Source of the DNA: Haloarcula salinisoli | Lineage (GTDB): Archaea; Halobacteriota; Halobacteria; Halobacteriales; Haloarculaceae | Assembly: GCF_019599405.1 (NCBI RefSeq) | Contig: NZ_RKLQ01000002.1 | Span: 372,001 to 436,000 of the forward strand | Length of the DNA stretch: 64,000 bases | Direction of reading: 5' to 3' | Part shown: positions 24,138 to 33,615 of the stretch, one piece after another | Position numbering within the stretch: position 1 is the first letter of the stretch | Layout: each line of letters starts with the position of its first letter | The notes under the pieces: generated by a model | Told to the model about the DNA's origin: nothing | Database searches by the model: none | What the model saw: the letters and a program-made list of their open reading frames with translations, nothing else | Translations under genes and position numbers: made by a program

Positions 24138-24746
24138 ATGGAGGTCCACAACGTCACCGCCGACGCAGAGACGTTCACGTGCAACGCCTATCTCGCGCTG
24201 GGCGAGCGGACAACGCTGGTCGACGCGGGCGGGTGGGAGGGCGTCGTCGACGCCATCCGCGACCACACAGACACCGTCGACGCGGTAGTGCTAACCCACC
24301 AGCACGGCGACCACGTCCAGGAGCTCGGTCGCGTCCTCGAGGCCTTCGACGCGGAGCTGTACGCCTACGGCGAGCATCCCCGCCGGGACCACGCCCTCGA
24401 CGACGGGGACGAGGTGCTCGTGGGCGGGGAGACCTGCGAGGTGGTGTACACACCGGGCCACGCCGACGACCACGTCTCGCTGGTCTCGGAGCACTCGCTG
24501 TTCTCGGGTGACGTGGTGGTCCACGACGACGGCGCCTTCGAGGGGGGCTCCTTCGGCCGGACCGACCGCCCGGGACAGTCACGCGAACGGGAGATAGAGA
24601 GCATCAGAGAGCTGCTCGACCGGATGCCCGACGGCGTCGAGGGGATGTACTCGGGCCACGGCGGCGTCTTCCACGGTGACGTCCGGGGTATCGTCGAGAA
24701 AGCGTTAGAGCGGGCCGAGCGCCGCGAGCCGAAGTACCCCGAGTAA
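24138..24746 (+). CDS. Metallo-beta-lactamase-fold hydrolase
   Basis: A 202-residue hydrolase with the two-metal motif LTHQHGDHVQEL (HxHxDH), the later histidine in YTPGHADDH, and the Asp in FSGDVVVHD. These residues form the metal site of glyoxalase II-like and related enzymes that cleave thioesters, phosphoesters or lactams. The size is that of a single MBL domain. It begins right after the 66-bp repeats. The substrate cannot be inferred; two other MBL proteins occur in the window at 33.6 and 44.7 kb. Confidence 0.88.
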   Translation: MEVHNVTADAETFTCNAYLALGERTTLVDAGGWEGVVDAIRDHTDTVDAVVLTHQHGDHVQELGRVLEAFDAELYAYGEHPRRDHALDDGDEVLVGGETCEVVYTPGHADDHVSLVSEHSLFSGDVVVHDDGAFEGGSFGRTDRPGQSREREIESIRELLDRMPDGVEGMYSGHGGVFHGDVRGIVEKALERAERREPKYPE

Positions 24747-24796
24747 GTCGCCGATATCGCCGTAAGCTTCTACATATCGGAAAATAAGGGTAGCTC

Positions 24797-25681
24797 ATGC
24801 ATCGGCGGACACTCGCCGGGGCGGGGCTGGCCGCTGTCGGGCTCGTTCTGGCAGGCATCCAGCTCGTCCACGCGATACAGCAGACGGACATCCCGGTCGC
24901 CATCGCGGTCGACGGCGTTCCCTTCGCGGCGATGGGGCTGGCGCTGGTCTACGCGGGGTACCGGCTGGCCCGCGACGACGCGTTCGAAGGGACGGCGACG
25001 CGGGTCGTCGTCTGGGGTGCCGGCGCGACGGTCGCCTTCGCCGCCGTCGCTGCGCTCTTGCTTTTCAGCCAGCAGGTCACGATGGGGTCGCTCGACCGGG
25101 CCGCCTTCCTCACCGTCGATATCCTCACCGTCGGCGCGCTCACCGGCGTCCTCGTGGGCCTGTACGACGCCCAGAGCCGCCAGCGGCTACAGGAACTCGA
25201 GACCGAGCGCGACCGGGTCGAGGCCTTCGGCCGGAAGGCCGCGGATGTGAACAACTACGGGCGGGCCATCGCCACCGCGGGCAGCGACGACGCCATCGCC
25301 GCCTACATCACCGAGGCCATCAGCTCGCTGATGGGTATCGACGAGACCGCCGTGTTGCGGGTGCGTGACGAGGAGGCCGAACTGCTCTCGAACACGGTTC
25401 GGACTGCCGGCGCGGAGCAGGTCGCGGAACTCGCGCGTGCCGTCCGGGACGAGCCACGCGGTGACGTGGTCGCCCACGGACGAGCGCCGCCGGTCGAGCT
25501 GGGCGAGACGGTCAGCGACGTGCTGACGGCCGTCGTCACCGAGCGTGACGAGACCACGACGGTCGTGGTCGCGGTCGAGACGAGCGGGACGGCGACCGAC
25601 GAGCACGACCGGAAGCTACTGGAACTGGTCGTCGCCCACGCGACGGTTCGGCTGGACAGACTGGCCGCTCAGCCGGCATAA
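24797..25681 (+). CDS. Membrane-anchored GAF-type sensor without an output domain
   Basis: A 294-residue protein. Four hydrophobic segments cover about residues 7-27, 38-56, 72-90 and 98-118; a short coiled helix (SRQRLQELETERDRVEAFG) leads to a GAF-like domain at about 150-290 (AYITEAISSLMGIDETAVLRV). The organisation matches haloarchaeal membrane sensors that normally end in a histidine-kinase module, which is absent here. An AT-rich element (ATATCGGAAAATA) precedes the ATG. It may bind a small ligand or act with a separate partner. Family assignment is moderate. Confidence 0.6.
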   Translation: MHRRTLAGAGLAAVGLVLAGIQLVHAIQQTDIPVAIAVDGVPFAAMGLALVYAGYRLARDDAFEGTATRVVVWGAGATVAFAAVAALLLFSQQVTMGSLDRAAFLTVDILTVGALTGVLVGLYDAQSRQRLQELETERDRVEAFGRKAADVNNYGRAIATAGSDDAIAAYITEAISSLMGIDETAVLRVRDEEAELLSNTVRTAGAEQVAELARAVRDEPRGDVVAHGRAPPVELGETVSDVLTAVVTERDETTTVVVAVETSGTATDEHDRKLLELVVAHATVRLDRLAAQPA

Positions 25682-25708
25682 GAGCGGAAAACAGCGAGTG
25701 GCGGAAAA

Positions 25709-25915
<207 letters not shown>

Positions 25916-25941
25916 TCAGGCTGGCACACCTCTCTCGGGGT

Positions 25942-27009
25942 ATGTACGACCACGTCGCGGACCTCCCACTCACGGTCGAGGACTGTGCCTTCGAACTCCA
26001 GGAGCGAGCCACCTCCAGCGGCTTCGACCGGGCGACGACCACCATCGTGTTGTCGGGTGACGGCGAGACTGGCCGGGGCGAGGACGTGACCTACACGAAC
26101 GACGCCCACCACGCGCTGGTCGACCACGAGGTGGACCTCGCGGGCGAGTACACCGTCGACACCTTCTCCGACGCGCTCGACGAGGCCGACCTGTGGCCCG
26201 ACCCACCGGACGAGGAGCGCTTTCGCCACTACCGCCGGTGGGGGTTCGAGAGCGCGGCGCTGGACCTGGCGCTGAAACAGGGCGAGACGTCGCTGGGGGC
26301 GGCGCTGGGTCGGGCCTACGACCCCGTCGCCTTCGTCGTCTCGACGCGGCTGTCGAACCCACAGGACGACGAGCCGCCGACGACCGACCGTCTGGACGAC
26401 CTCCTGCGGATTCACGACGACCTCGCGTTCAAGCTGGACCCGACGCCCGACTGGGACGACGACCTGCTGGAAACGCTTGCCGACTACGACGTTCGGGTGC
26501 TGGACCTGAAGGGCCTCTACGAGGGGACCGAGGTCGACGTCGAGGCCGACCCCGAGTTCTATCGCCGGGTCGCCGACGCCGTGCCCGACGCCTTCCTCGA
26601 GGACCCGAAGCTGACCGAGGAGACCCGACCGGTCTTCGAGGGCCGCGAGGAGCGGGTCACCTGGGACGCCCTCATCACCGGCGTCGAGAGCATCGAGGCC
26701 CTGCCCTTCGAGCCGAGCGTCCTCAACATGAAACCCTCCCGCTGTGGCAGCGTCGAGTCCGTGCTCGACACCATCGCCTACTGCGAGCGTGAGGGCATCC
26801 AGCTGTACGGCGGCGGCCAGTTCGAACTCGGGGTCGGCCGGGACCACATCCAGGCGCTGGCGTCGCTGTGCTATCCAGACGCCCCAAACGACGTCGCGCC
26901 GGGCGGGTACAACGACCCCGAGGCGGGTGCGGGGTTGCCGTCCAGTCCGCTGGCACCGCCGGCCGAGCCACGGGGCATCGGTGTCGGCTTCGCCGACCCT
27001 GAGAAATGA
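25942..27009 (+). CDS. Enolase-superfamily enzyme (mandelate racemase/OSBS-like)
   Basis: A 355-residue protein with an N-terminal capping domain and a C-terminal barrel. The catalytic-end motifs are visible: LAFKLDPTPDW (first lysine), VLDLKGLYEG (metal Asp), FLEDPKL (metal Glu) and LNMKPSRCGSV (second lysine). In the usual KxK pair the second lysine is replaced by Asp (FKLD), so the first acid-base position is altered. The ATG at 25942 follows the family's usual start. Members catalyse racemisation, dehydration or beta-elimination of acids; the substrate is not known here. Confidence 0.75.
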   Translation: MYDHVADLPLTVEDCAFELQERATSSGFDRATTTIVLSGDGETGRGEDVTYTNDAHHALVDHEVDLAGEYTVDTFSDALDEADLWPDPPDEERFRHYRRWGFESAALDLALKQGETSLGAALGRAYDPVAFVVSTRLSNPQDDEPPTTDRLDDLLRIHDDLAFKLDPTPDWDDDLLETLADYDVRVLDLKGLYEGTEVDVEADPEFYRRVADAVPDAFLEDPKLTEETRPVFEGREERVTWDALITGVESIEALPFEPSVLNMKPSRCGSVESVLDTIAYCEREGIQLYGGGQFELGVGRDHIQALASLCYPDAPNDVAPGGYNDPEAGAGLPSSPLAPPAEPRGIGVGFADPEK

Positions 27010-27048
27010 AGCTGAAATTACATTAGTGGCGACGTGGTAGCCTCCGAT

Positions 27049-27171
27049 ATGTACTGTCCAGCCTGTGGGACCAAAATCGAGGACGAGCTCGAAGCCCACG
27101 CCCGACACGCCTGTCCGTACTGTGACGCAGGGCTGCTCGAACCGACGGCCGGTCGCGCCAGCCGCCTATAG
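27049..27171 (+). CDS. 40-residue double-CxxC zinc micro-protein
   Basis: A very small protein starting MYCPACGTKI with two CxxC pairs, CPAC near the N-terminus and CPYC after a short acidic helix (EDELEAHARHA), giving a complete zinc ribbon. The tail GLLEPTAGRASRL is mildly basic. It lies 39 bases after the enolase-like gene on the same strand and ends three bases before the end of the converging tsr3. Small zinc proteins of this kind are common and functionally diverse in haloarchaea. I do not know its role. Confidence 0.7.
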   Translation: MYCPACGTKIEDELEAHARHACPYCDAGLLEPTAGRASRL

Positions 27172-27174
27172 TAG

Positions 27175-27690
27175 TCACTCCTCGACGAGATAGTCGTCCT
27201 GCACGTCGACGACCTCGCTCGAATCGGCACAGTCGGCGTACCGTTCGAGGGGCTCCTCGTTGAGTTCGAGGAAGGTGTGGCCCCAGGAGAACTTCGAGAG
27301 GATTCGTTCTGCGTGGTCACGCTCGCCCAGGATACAGAGCGCGCCGGCGAAGGCCTCCACCGTGTTGAGCTGGAACGGGGTGCCGTAGTTGACCGGATTC
27401 CCGGCGACGAGGAAGGGGAGCGACCGGTGGACGCCCTGGAGGTCAAAGGCCTCGCGCTCGGCGGTCTCCCAGGAACAGTCCAGCGCGACCAGGCGGTCGT
27501 GGCGCGCGCCGTCACCCGCCGTCGGCGCGTCGGCGGGCGAGAGTGCCTGGTCGGCGAAGGGGTTGCAGACGATGCCCGGCGGTGTCGAGCGGGTCGCTCG
27601 GTGGAGCTCGGCCAGGTCGAACCGGGCGAGCTTCCGGGCGCTGCATTTGTCGGGGTCGTCGTCGCCCTCGTAGCGAACGTGTAACTCCAC
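27175..27690 (-). CDS. tsr3: rRNA aminocarboxypropyltransferase Tsr3 (DUF367)
   Basis: A 171-residue member of the Tsr3/DUF367 family, which transfers the aminocarboxypropyl group of S-adenosylmethionine to a pseudouridine-derived base of the small-subunit rRNA. Typical segments are the N-terminal [21 protein letters not shown], and [17 protein letters not shown] followed by [15 protein letters not shown]. It starts with GTG. The length is near the archaeal norm. It is an isolated ribosome-maturation gene, converging with the zinc micro-protein. Confidence 0.92.
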   Translation of the reverse strand: MELHVRYEGDDDPDKCSARKLARFDLAELHRATRSTPPGIVCNPFADQALSPADAPTAGDGARHDRLVALDCSWETAEREAFDLQGVHRSLPFLVAGNPVNYGTPFQLNTVEAFAGALCILGERDHAERILSKFSWGHTFLELNEEPLERYADCADSSEVVDVQDDYLVEE

Positions 27691-27772
27691 AGCGGCCGTA
27701 CCGGGCCAGCGGGCAAAAGCGTCTCGCTGTGGGGTGGGTGAGTTTTTTACACCGGCGTGGACAGTGATACGT

Positions 27773-28984
27773 ATGCCAACACGGCGCTCGCTGCTCGGGC
27801 TCGTCGCCGCTGGACTGGCCGGCTGTCAGTCGCCGTCGGACGCGCGGCTCTCGACGGCGGCGTTTCCCGCCCTGGAGGGAGACCGACCGACCTTCCGGCG
27901 GTGGCTGCCGGCCGTCCCGGCAGTCGAGGAAGGGAGTCTCACCGCCGTCAACGTCGCGCGCCTGACGGAACTGCGGTCGACGCTCCCCGCGTCCGACTTC
28001 GAGTCCATCGCCGGCCTCGCCGCGACGGACTACTTCGGTCGCTCCGTCGACGAGCTGGAAGGGGCGCTCTGGCTGCCAAGCAGCACTGGGTCACTCTCCC
28101 TCTCGCTCGTCTACCCCGGCAGCTACGACGTGGCCGCGGTCGAGGACGCCCTGACCGCGGGCGGATACGAACGCTACGACGGCGACGGCTCGGCGCGGTT
28201 CTACCGTCGGCCCGGCACCGCCCGGGTCGCTGCGGCCTCGCCCGAAGCGGTCGTCATGGGGGTGTTGAACACGACCGGGAGCGAGCCCGAGCGGGGCTTC
28301 GTCGCGTTCAGCCAGCAGGTGTTCGCGGCCGGTGCGGGGCTGGCAGCCAGGGCACACGACCGGTCGGCGGCCTTCGAGCAGTACACCGACTCGGTGGGGT
28401 GGCCGGTCGTCGCGACCGGACTCTCGCCGGCCTGGACGGCGTTCCCCGACTGGGGAGCACCCGAGTCCCTCGAGGGGGAACAGGTCGCTCGTGGGTCGTT
28501 CGTCCGGGAAGAGATTCGGCACGACCGGTTCTGGCTCACCGCCGCCGACCCGTCGGCGGTCGTCGAGGACATCCGGACGATTGCCGAGAGCGGGGCCATA
28601 GACGCGTTCAACGGTCTGTTGACGGAGACGACGCCGGCCATCAGGACCCACGAGAACGCCGTCGACCTCGCGTTCACGCGCCGCCGCGACGACGGCCCGA
28701 CCGGGACGTACCCGCCGATGGCAACGCTCGATGCCACTCTGGAGGGCGAGACGGTGACGGTCACCCACCTGGCCGGCGAGCCAGTCGCCGTCGAGCGCCT
28801 CTCGGTCCCAGTACGCGACGGCCGCCGCCGGTTCGGCAGCGGCCGGCTGACACCCGGGGACACCGTCAGCGTCACGCTGTCCGGCGAGCCCCCGGATTCA
28901 CTGGATGTATTCGTGGAGACGTCCACCGGGGACGTCACTCGGGTGCTGTCGGTCGCGTCCGAGGCCGACGAGCCTGCGACATAG
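27773..28984 (+). CDS. Tat lipoprotein of unknown function
   Basis: A 403-residue secreted lipoprotein with a Tat motif ([10 protein letters not shown]) and lipobox LAGC at Cys18. The mature part is a mix of strands and helices with no catalytic motif I recognise; it resembles haloarchaeal proteins of similar length with a final beta-sandwich (residues about 320-400, rich in Thr, Val, Gly). The ATG at 27773 places the twin arginines correctly; an upstream frame would bury them. A peroxiredoxin fusion follows 50 bases later on the same strand. Confidence 0.7.
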   Translation: MPTRRSLLGLVAAGLAGCQSPSDARLSTAAFPALEGDRPTFRRWLPAVPAVEEGSLTAVNVARLTELRSTLPASDFESIAGLAATDYFGRSVDELEGALWLPSSTGSLSLSLVYPGSYDVAAVEDALTAGGYERYDGDGSARFYRRPGTARVAAASPEAVVMGVLNTTGSEPERGFVAFSQQVFAAGAGLAARAHDRSAAFEQYTDSVGWPVVATGLSPAWTAFPDWGAPESLEGEQVARGSFVREEIRHDRFWLTAADPSAVVEDIRTIAESGAIDAFNGLLTETTPAIRTHENAVDLAFTRRRDDGPTGTYPPMATLDATLEGETVTVTHLAGEPVAVERLSVPVRDGRRRFGSGRLTPGDTVSVTLSGEPPDSLDVFVETSTGDVTRVLSVASEADEPAT

Positions 28985-29034
28985 CTATCGATTTTGCAGC
29001 CACCATTAAGTACTGACAGGTCATTTACCGGCGT

Positions 29035-30888
29035 GTGCTTTCCGAGGGGGCCGACGCTCCGGGGTTCGAACTACCGGCGCTAGTCGACGGTGAGAAGCGC
29101 CGCGTGGCGCTCGCCGAGTATCTCGGCGACGACGTCGTCATCCTCGCGTTTTACCCCGGCGACTTCAATCCCGCCTGCGACGAGGAGTCCTGTGACCTGG
29201 ACGAACTCGACCTCTTTACGATGCAGAAGGACGTGACCATCCTCGGTATCAGCCCCGATTCGGTGTACAGCCACGGGGCGTTCGCCGAGCAGTACGACCT
29301 CAAGATTCCGCTGCTTTCCGACACGGATGGCGAGGTCGCCGAGCGCTACGACATCGGCCTCGTCGACGACATCGGCCAGCGGCTCGTCGAGCGGGCCGTC
29401 GCCGTCGTCGACCACGACGGGACCATCACCTACAGCTGGAGCACCGACGACATGACCGAGCTGCCCCGCGTGGAGGAGATAAAGGACGCGCTGGCCGAGA
29501 CGGGCGGTGACGACACCGCCTTCGCCCGCTACCGTGTCGGGCACGCCCACTACACGGAGGGACGCCGGTCGTTCACCTCCGCGATGGAGAGCTTCCAGAA
29601 CACGGAGTGGGTGATGGCCCAGCACGACTTCCAGCAGGCCCGCGAGGAGTTCGAGGAGGCCGCCGACCGGTTCGACACCGCCGTCCGCTTTGTCGACGAC
29701 GACGCGCTGGTCCCCATCTACGAGGGGGCAAACGAGAAGGCCACCGCGCTGTGGCAGGCCGCCGACTGGCTGACCCGGTCGGCAAGCGCGTACTCCAGCG
29801 GGAGCGGCACCGAGGGCCAGGAGCTGCGCGACGACGCCGAGATTCCGCTGTCGACGGTCCGGGAGTACCGGGAACCCCCCGACCCGGACGGCGAGTGGCC
29901 CCCCGAGATGGAGAACCTGGAGAAAGCCGAGAGCGACGACCACAGCATCCTGCCGACGGAGCCCGACGTCGAAGACGCCGCCCTGGACCTCGACATCGAC
30001 GACGCGGACGACGAGCCGACCGACGCGGCCCCGGACACAGACACCGACGAGTCCGCCGACCCCGCGGAGCAGGTGGCGGCCACCGCGGACGGGCCCGACC
30101 CGGAGCCGGCGGCCGACGACGATATCGACGACGACGAACTGGCCGAGATTCAGGCCGAACTCGCCGCCAACAACCCCGAGTCAGAACCCTCGGTCGAGGA
30201 GCTGACCGAGGAATCGACGTCCATCGTCGACACGCCGCCGATGGGTGCGTCGGACGGCGAGACCGAAGCGGTGGAGGCCGCCGACAGCGAGACCGAGACG
30301 GCGGAGGCCGCCGCCAGCGCGACCGAGGACTCACCGTCCACCATCGACCCGCCGGCGACAAACGAGTCGGATGGAGACACAGCGTCGGCCGACGAGAGCG
30401 AGGAGCCGGTCGACGCGATGGCCGAGCCAGCAGACAGCGACCCGGCCGGCGAGCGCGACGTGGACGCGCCGGCCCAGGGCCACGAGGCCGAGACGGCCGA
30501 CGGGGCGGCCGGCGACGTTGCCGTCGCAGTCGAGGGACTGCCGACCGGTGAGTCGAGCGAGGGACCGGCGGTGACGGCCGACGAGCAGACTGACGCGACG
30601 GCCCCCGATTCGGCGGCGATGGCGACCGACGGCAGTGACGGCGAAGCTGCGGGGGAGAGCGACGAGACGGACGCCAGTGAGAGTGACGGAACAGACGCCA
30701 GTGAGAGCGACGGAACAGACGACGGTGAGAGTGACGAAGCGGACGCCAGTGAGAGCGATGGAACAGACGACGGCGGACCGGACCTCCAGCTCGAACTGGC
30801 CGAACCGGACCCCGACCCCATCGACGGCGACGGCCCGCCGATACCCCCGGCCGACGAGCCAGACGGGGAGTCCGGTTCGGATGAGTGA
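29035..30888 (+). CDS. Peroxiredoxin-domain fusion with helical middle and long acidic tail
   Basis: A 617-residue protein starting at GTG. Residues 1-155 are a PrxQ/BCP-type peroxiredoxin with Cys48 and Cys53 in the CxxxxC arrangement. The normally conserved Thr of PxxxTxxC is Asn45 here (PGDFNPAC), which may change peroxide reactivity. Residues 160-265 form a helical domain of unknown family (NTEWVMAQHDFQQAREEFEE). Residues 290-617 are a highly acidic, Ser/Asp/Glu/Thr-rich tail with tandem SESDGTDA units near the end. The NTF2-like gene overlaps its last eight bases. Function beyond peroxide handling is unclear. Confidence 0.75.
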   Translation: MLSEGADAPGFELPALVDGEKRRVALAEYLGDDVVILAFYPGDFNPACDEESCDLDELDLFTMQKDVTILGISPDSVYSHGAFAEQYDLKIPLLSDTDGEVAERYDIGLVDDIGQRLVERAVAVVDHDGTITYSWSTDDMTELPRVEEIKDALAETGGDDTAFARYRVGHAHYTEGRRSFTSAMESFQNTEWVMAQHDFQQAREEFEEAADRFDTAVRFVDDDALVPIYEGANEKATALWQAADWLTRSASAYSSGSGTEGQELRDDAEIPLSTVREYREPPDPDGEWPPEMENLEKAESDDHSILPTEPDVEDAALDLDIDDADDEPTDAAPDTDTDESADPAEQVAATADGPDPEPAADDDIDDDELAEIQAELAANNPESEPSVEELTEESTSIVDTPPMGASDGETEAVEAADSETETAEAAASATEDSPSTIDPPATNESDGDTASADESEEPVDAMAEPADSDPAGERDVDAPAQGHEAETADGAAGDVAVAVEGLPTGESSEGPAVTADEQTDATAPDSAAMATDGSDGEAAGESDETDASESDGTDASESDGTDDGESDEADASESDGTDDGGPDLQLELAEPDPDPIDGDGPPIPPADEPDGESGSDE

Positions 30889-31222
30889 GCCACCGACGGC
30901 GCCGGTCGAGCAGGCGCGGGCGTACTACCGGGCGATAGACGACGGCGACTACGACCTGCTGGGGGCCTTGCTCACCGAGGCGTTCGTCCACGACCGCCCC
31001 GACCGGACCATCGAGGGCCGCGAGCGGTTCGTCCAGTTCATGCGCGAGGAGCGACCCCAGACCGACACGACCCATCCCGTCGACACCGTGTTCACGGACG
31101 ACAGCAGCGTCGCAGTGCGTGGGCGCCTGCTCGACGCCGACGGCGAGCCTATCGTGGGCTTTGTCGACGTCTTCACGTTCGCTGCCGGGCGTATCGACCG
31201 CATCCAGACCTACACCCACTGA
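30881..31222 (+). CDS. NTF2-like (SnoaL-type) protein
   Basis: A 113-residue protein with the cone-shaped NTF2-like fold, recognisable by EQARAYYRAIDDGDYDLLGA at the start, IEGRERFVQFMRE in the middle and FVDVFTFAAGRIDRIQTY at the end. Such proteins are small-molecule binding modules or enzymes (isomerases, dehydratases). It overlaps the peroxiredoxin fusion by eight bases, so the two are translated together. The substrate is not indicated. Confidence 0.8.
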   Translation: MSEPPTAPVEQARAYYRAIDDGDYDLLGALLTEAFVHDRPDRTIEGRERFVQFMREERPQTDTTHPVDTVFTDDSSVAVRGRLLDADGEPIVGFVDVFTFAAGRIDRIQTYTH

Positions 31223-31375
31223 GCGGGACAAGACATATACCGGGTCGTCCGCGACAGTAGGTACTGCATATCATGTGTATCGCCACCATACCACGACCGG
31301 CTGGCGGCTCGCGACCGACCCGACGAGCGGGTAGGAACCGAGTAGCTATGTCCCACAGACCGGAGTGATGTGTCC

Positions 31376-31831
31376 ATGGTGAACGGGTTTGCGTCGCGAC
31401 AGGAGTCCACGGCTGAGACGTTTTCCGGGCGATACCAGCCCCGCTCAGGGGCGAAAGCACTCGTGACCAGCGACCGCGCGGTACTGCTGGTCAGAGAGCG
31501 CCACAGCGACGGCACGCCGTTCTGGACGCTCCCCGGCGGCGGCGTCTCCGCCCACGAGACTCCAACGGAGGGGTTGCGCCGGGAGCTGGTCGAGGAGCTC
31601 GGCTGTCGGGCGCGTATCGACGAACCCGTTTCGACGTTCTGGTACGCCCACGACAGCCTGGCGGCGTCGGTGTCGGTGTACACGGTCTTCGACTGTGACC
31701 TGCTCTCCGAGCCGGCGCCCAACCCCGCCGAGGGGGTCTTCGAGGCCCAGTGGGCCGAGCCCGACGCGCTCCCACCGGCGACGCTCCCGCAGGTCCGCTA
31801 TCTGTGTGCGAACGCGGTCGCGAGCGACTAG
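31376..31831 (+). CDS. Nudix hydrolase
   Basis: A 151-residue hydrolase with a full Nudix box ([20 protein letters not shown] followed by ELG), matching Gx5Ex7REUxEExGU. Nudix enzymes cleave nucleoside diphosphates linked to another moiety, such as oxidised nucleotides, sugar nucleotides or NADH. The ATG at 31376 is chosen over a GTG six bases earlier. Its stop overlaps the end of the converging serS gene by three to four bases. The specific substrate is unknown. Confidence 0.9.
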   Translation: MVNGFASRQESTAETFSGRYQPRSGAKALVTSDRAVLLVRERHSDGTPFWTLPGGGVSAHETPTEGLRRELVEELGCRARIDEPVSTFWYAHDSLAASVSVYTVFDCDLLSEPAPNPAEGVFEAQWAEPDALPPATLPQVRYLCANAVASD

Positions 31832-33210
31832 TCGCGCTCGCCGGCGCCGACGGCACTCTCGCCGATGGGTGCCGACCCCTCGATGACTTCCTGGCCGCCC
31901 ATGTAGGGCTGCAGTGCTTCGGGAACGGTGACGGTGCCGTCCTCGTTCTGGTAGTACTCCAGGATGGCGACCATCACGCGGGGCACCGCGAGCCCGGAGC
32001 CGTTGAGCGTATGGAGGTAGTCGGCCGACTCGTGGCGCTCCGGTCGGTAGCGCAGGCCGGCCCGTCGGGCCTGGAACTCCTCGAAGTTCGACACCGAGGA
32101 GACCTCCAGCCAGCGACCGCCCACGTCGGGGCCACCCTCCATGTCGTCGCCCGGTGCCCACACCTCGATGTCGTACTTCTTGGCCTGAGTGAAGCCCATG
32201 TCGCCGGTACACATATCCAGCACCCGGTAGGGCAGTCCGAGTTCGTCCAGCACCGCAGCCGCTTCGTCGAGCAGTCCCTCCAGGCGGTCGTAGCTATCCT
32301 CGGGCCGGACGAAGTTGACGAGTTCGACCTTGTGGAACTGGTGGACGCGGACGTAGCCACGGGTCTCGGTGCCGTGTTCGCCGGCCTCCCGGCGGAAGTT
32401 CGGCGAGAACGCCTGGTGTTTGACGGGGAGGTCGTCGTCCAGCAGAATCTCGTCGCGGTACATGTTGGTGACCGGGACCTCCGCCGTCGGCAGGAGCCAG
32501 AGGTCGTCCTCGTCGATGTCGTCGTCCTGACGAGACCCGACACGGTAGGCGTCCTCGTCGAACTTGGGGAGCTGTCCCGTCCCCTCCATCGACGCGGAGT
32601 TGACGGGAATCGGCGGCAGCACGTCGGAGTAGCCCTGCTCGCGGTGGACGTCGAGCATGAACTGTACCAGGGCGTGTTCCAGCCGGGCGCCCTCGCCCTT
32701 GACGAACTGGAAGCCGCCGCCGCTGACTTTCGCCCCGCGCTCGAAGTCCAGGATGTCGAGTTCCTCACCGAGGTCGTAGTGGGGAGTCACGTCGTCGGGC
32801 AGCTCGCGCAGGTCGTCGAATCCCTCGCGGTAGCGTTCGACGTTGTCGCTCTCGTCCTCGCCGGTGGGTACCGACTCGTGGGGGACGTTGGGAATCTCCA
32901 GCAGCGCGTCTTCGAGCTGGGACTCCAGTTCGTCGGCCCGTTCCTCGACGTTCTGGAGTTCTTCTTTGAGCTCGCTGGAGCGGGAAATGGCTTCCTGGGC
33001 GGCCTCCTCCTCGCCCTCCTGCTTGAGTTTACCAATCTTCGAGGAAACCTCGTTGCGTTCCTGGCGCAGCCCGTCGCCTTTCGCCTTCAGTTCGCGCCAC
33101 TCCTCGTCGATGGCCAGAATCTCGTCGAGGTCAACGCCCGTGACGCCCTTGCGCTCGATGGCGTCCCGGACCGTCTCGGGGTTCTCCCGGACGAACTGTC
33201 TCGATAACAT
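31828..33210 (-). CDS. serS: Seryl-tRNA synthetase
   Basis: A 460-residue class II synthetase that charges tRNA-Ser. The first 110 residues form the antiparallel coiled-coil arm that contacts the tRNA ([19 protein letters not shown]). The catalytic core includes motif 2 ([20 protein letters not shown] region) and motif 3 ([20 protein letters not shown]). It is the common bacterial-type SerRS, not the rare methanogen form. The ATG at 33210 begins [10 protein letters not shown], the usual start. Confidence 0.97.
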   Translation of the reverse strand: MLSRQFVRENPETVRDAIERKGVTGVDLDEILAIDEEWRELKAKGDGLRQERNEVSSKIGKLKQEGEEEAAQEAISRSSELKEELQNVEERADELESQLEDALLEIPNVPHESVPTGEDESDNVERYREGFDDLRELPDDVTPHYDLGEELDILDFERGAKVSGGGFQFVKGEGARLEHALVQFMLDVHREQGYSDVLPPIPVNSASMEGTGQLPKFDEDAYRVGSRQDDDIDEDDLWLLPTAEVPVTNMYRDEILLDDDLPVKHQAFSPNFRREAGEHGTETRGYVRVHQFHKVELVNFVRPEDSYDRLEGLLDEAAAVLDELGLPYRVLDMCTGDMGFTQAKKYDIEVWAPGDDMEGGPDVGGRWLEVSSVSNFEEFQARRAGLRYRPERHESADYLHTLNGSGLAVPRVMVAILEYYQNEDGTVTVPEALQPYMGGQEVIEGSAPIGESAVGAGERD

Positions 33211-33330
33211 GGTCGGCGGTTCTCGGGGCCGGAAATTAGGCGTGTCGGTCGCGCGTGGCCGACGGCGACCGGGGACAGACCCCAACTCGCATACGTGTGG
33301 TCACGAACGAAGTAGTCGAGGCAGTATCTC

Positions 33331-33567
33331 ATGGGAATTCTCGATTCGTTCGGTGCCTTAGTCAGTAGTATCATCGCGTCAATCGTCCTGCTGGTGTTTG
33401 CCATCGTTAGCTTCTTCATCACGGTGTTTATCGTCCAGGTCGGTGCCGGGCTGGCCGGCTACTCCCCGAGTGGTGATTACATCGTCCTGTCGGCGGCTAT
33501 CCTCGCGACGGGCGCCATCGTCGCCGGGGCGACGCCGATGTCGAGTCTGGCCGGCGTCGAGGAGTAA
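33331..33567 (+). CDS. Small two-helix membrane protein
   Basis: A 78-residue protein with two hydrophobic segments, about residues 10-38 and 50-67. No cysteines or charged motifs suggest chemistry. It is read away from serS and 48 bases before an MBL-type hydrolase. I do not recognise the family. Confidence 0.65.
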   Translation: MGILDSFGALVSSIIASIVLLVFAIVSFFITVFIVQVGAGLAGYSPSGDYIVLSAAILATGAIVAGATPMSSLAGVEE

Positions 33568-33615
33568 CGACGCCCCCAGCACAACCGTTTTCCACGCCGG
33601 CAGTCACGCTCTAGT

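Noticed and set aside
23913-24266. Protein with two QKALDCSLGTVVLSAV repeats
   Set aside because: A reading of the 66-bp tandem repeat that also runs over the MBL gene start; no start site and not acidic.
29573-31231. Long arginine-rich frame opposite the peroxiredoxin fusion
   Set aside because: A shadow of the repetitive, acidic gene on the other strand; haloarchaeal proteins are acidic, not Arg-rich.
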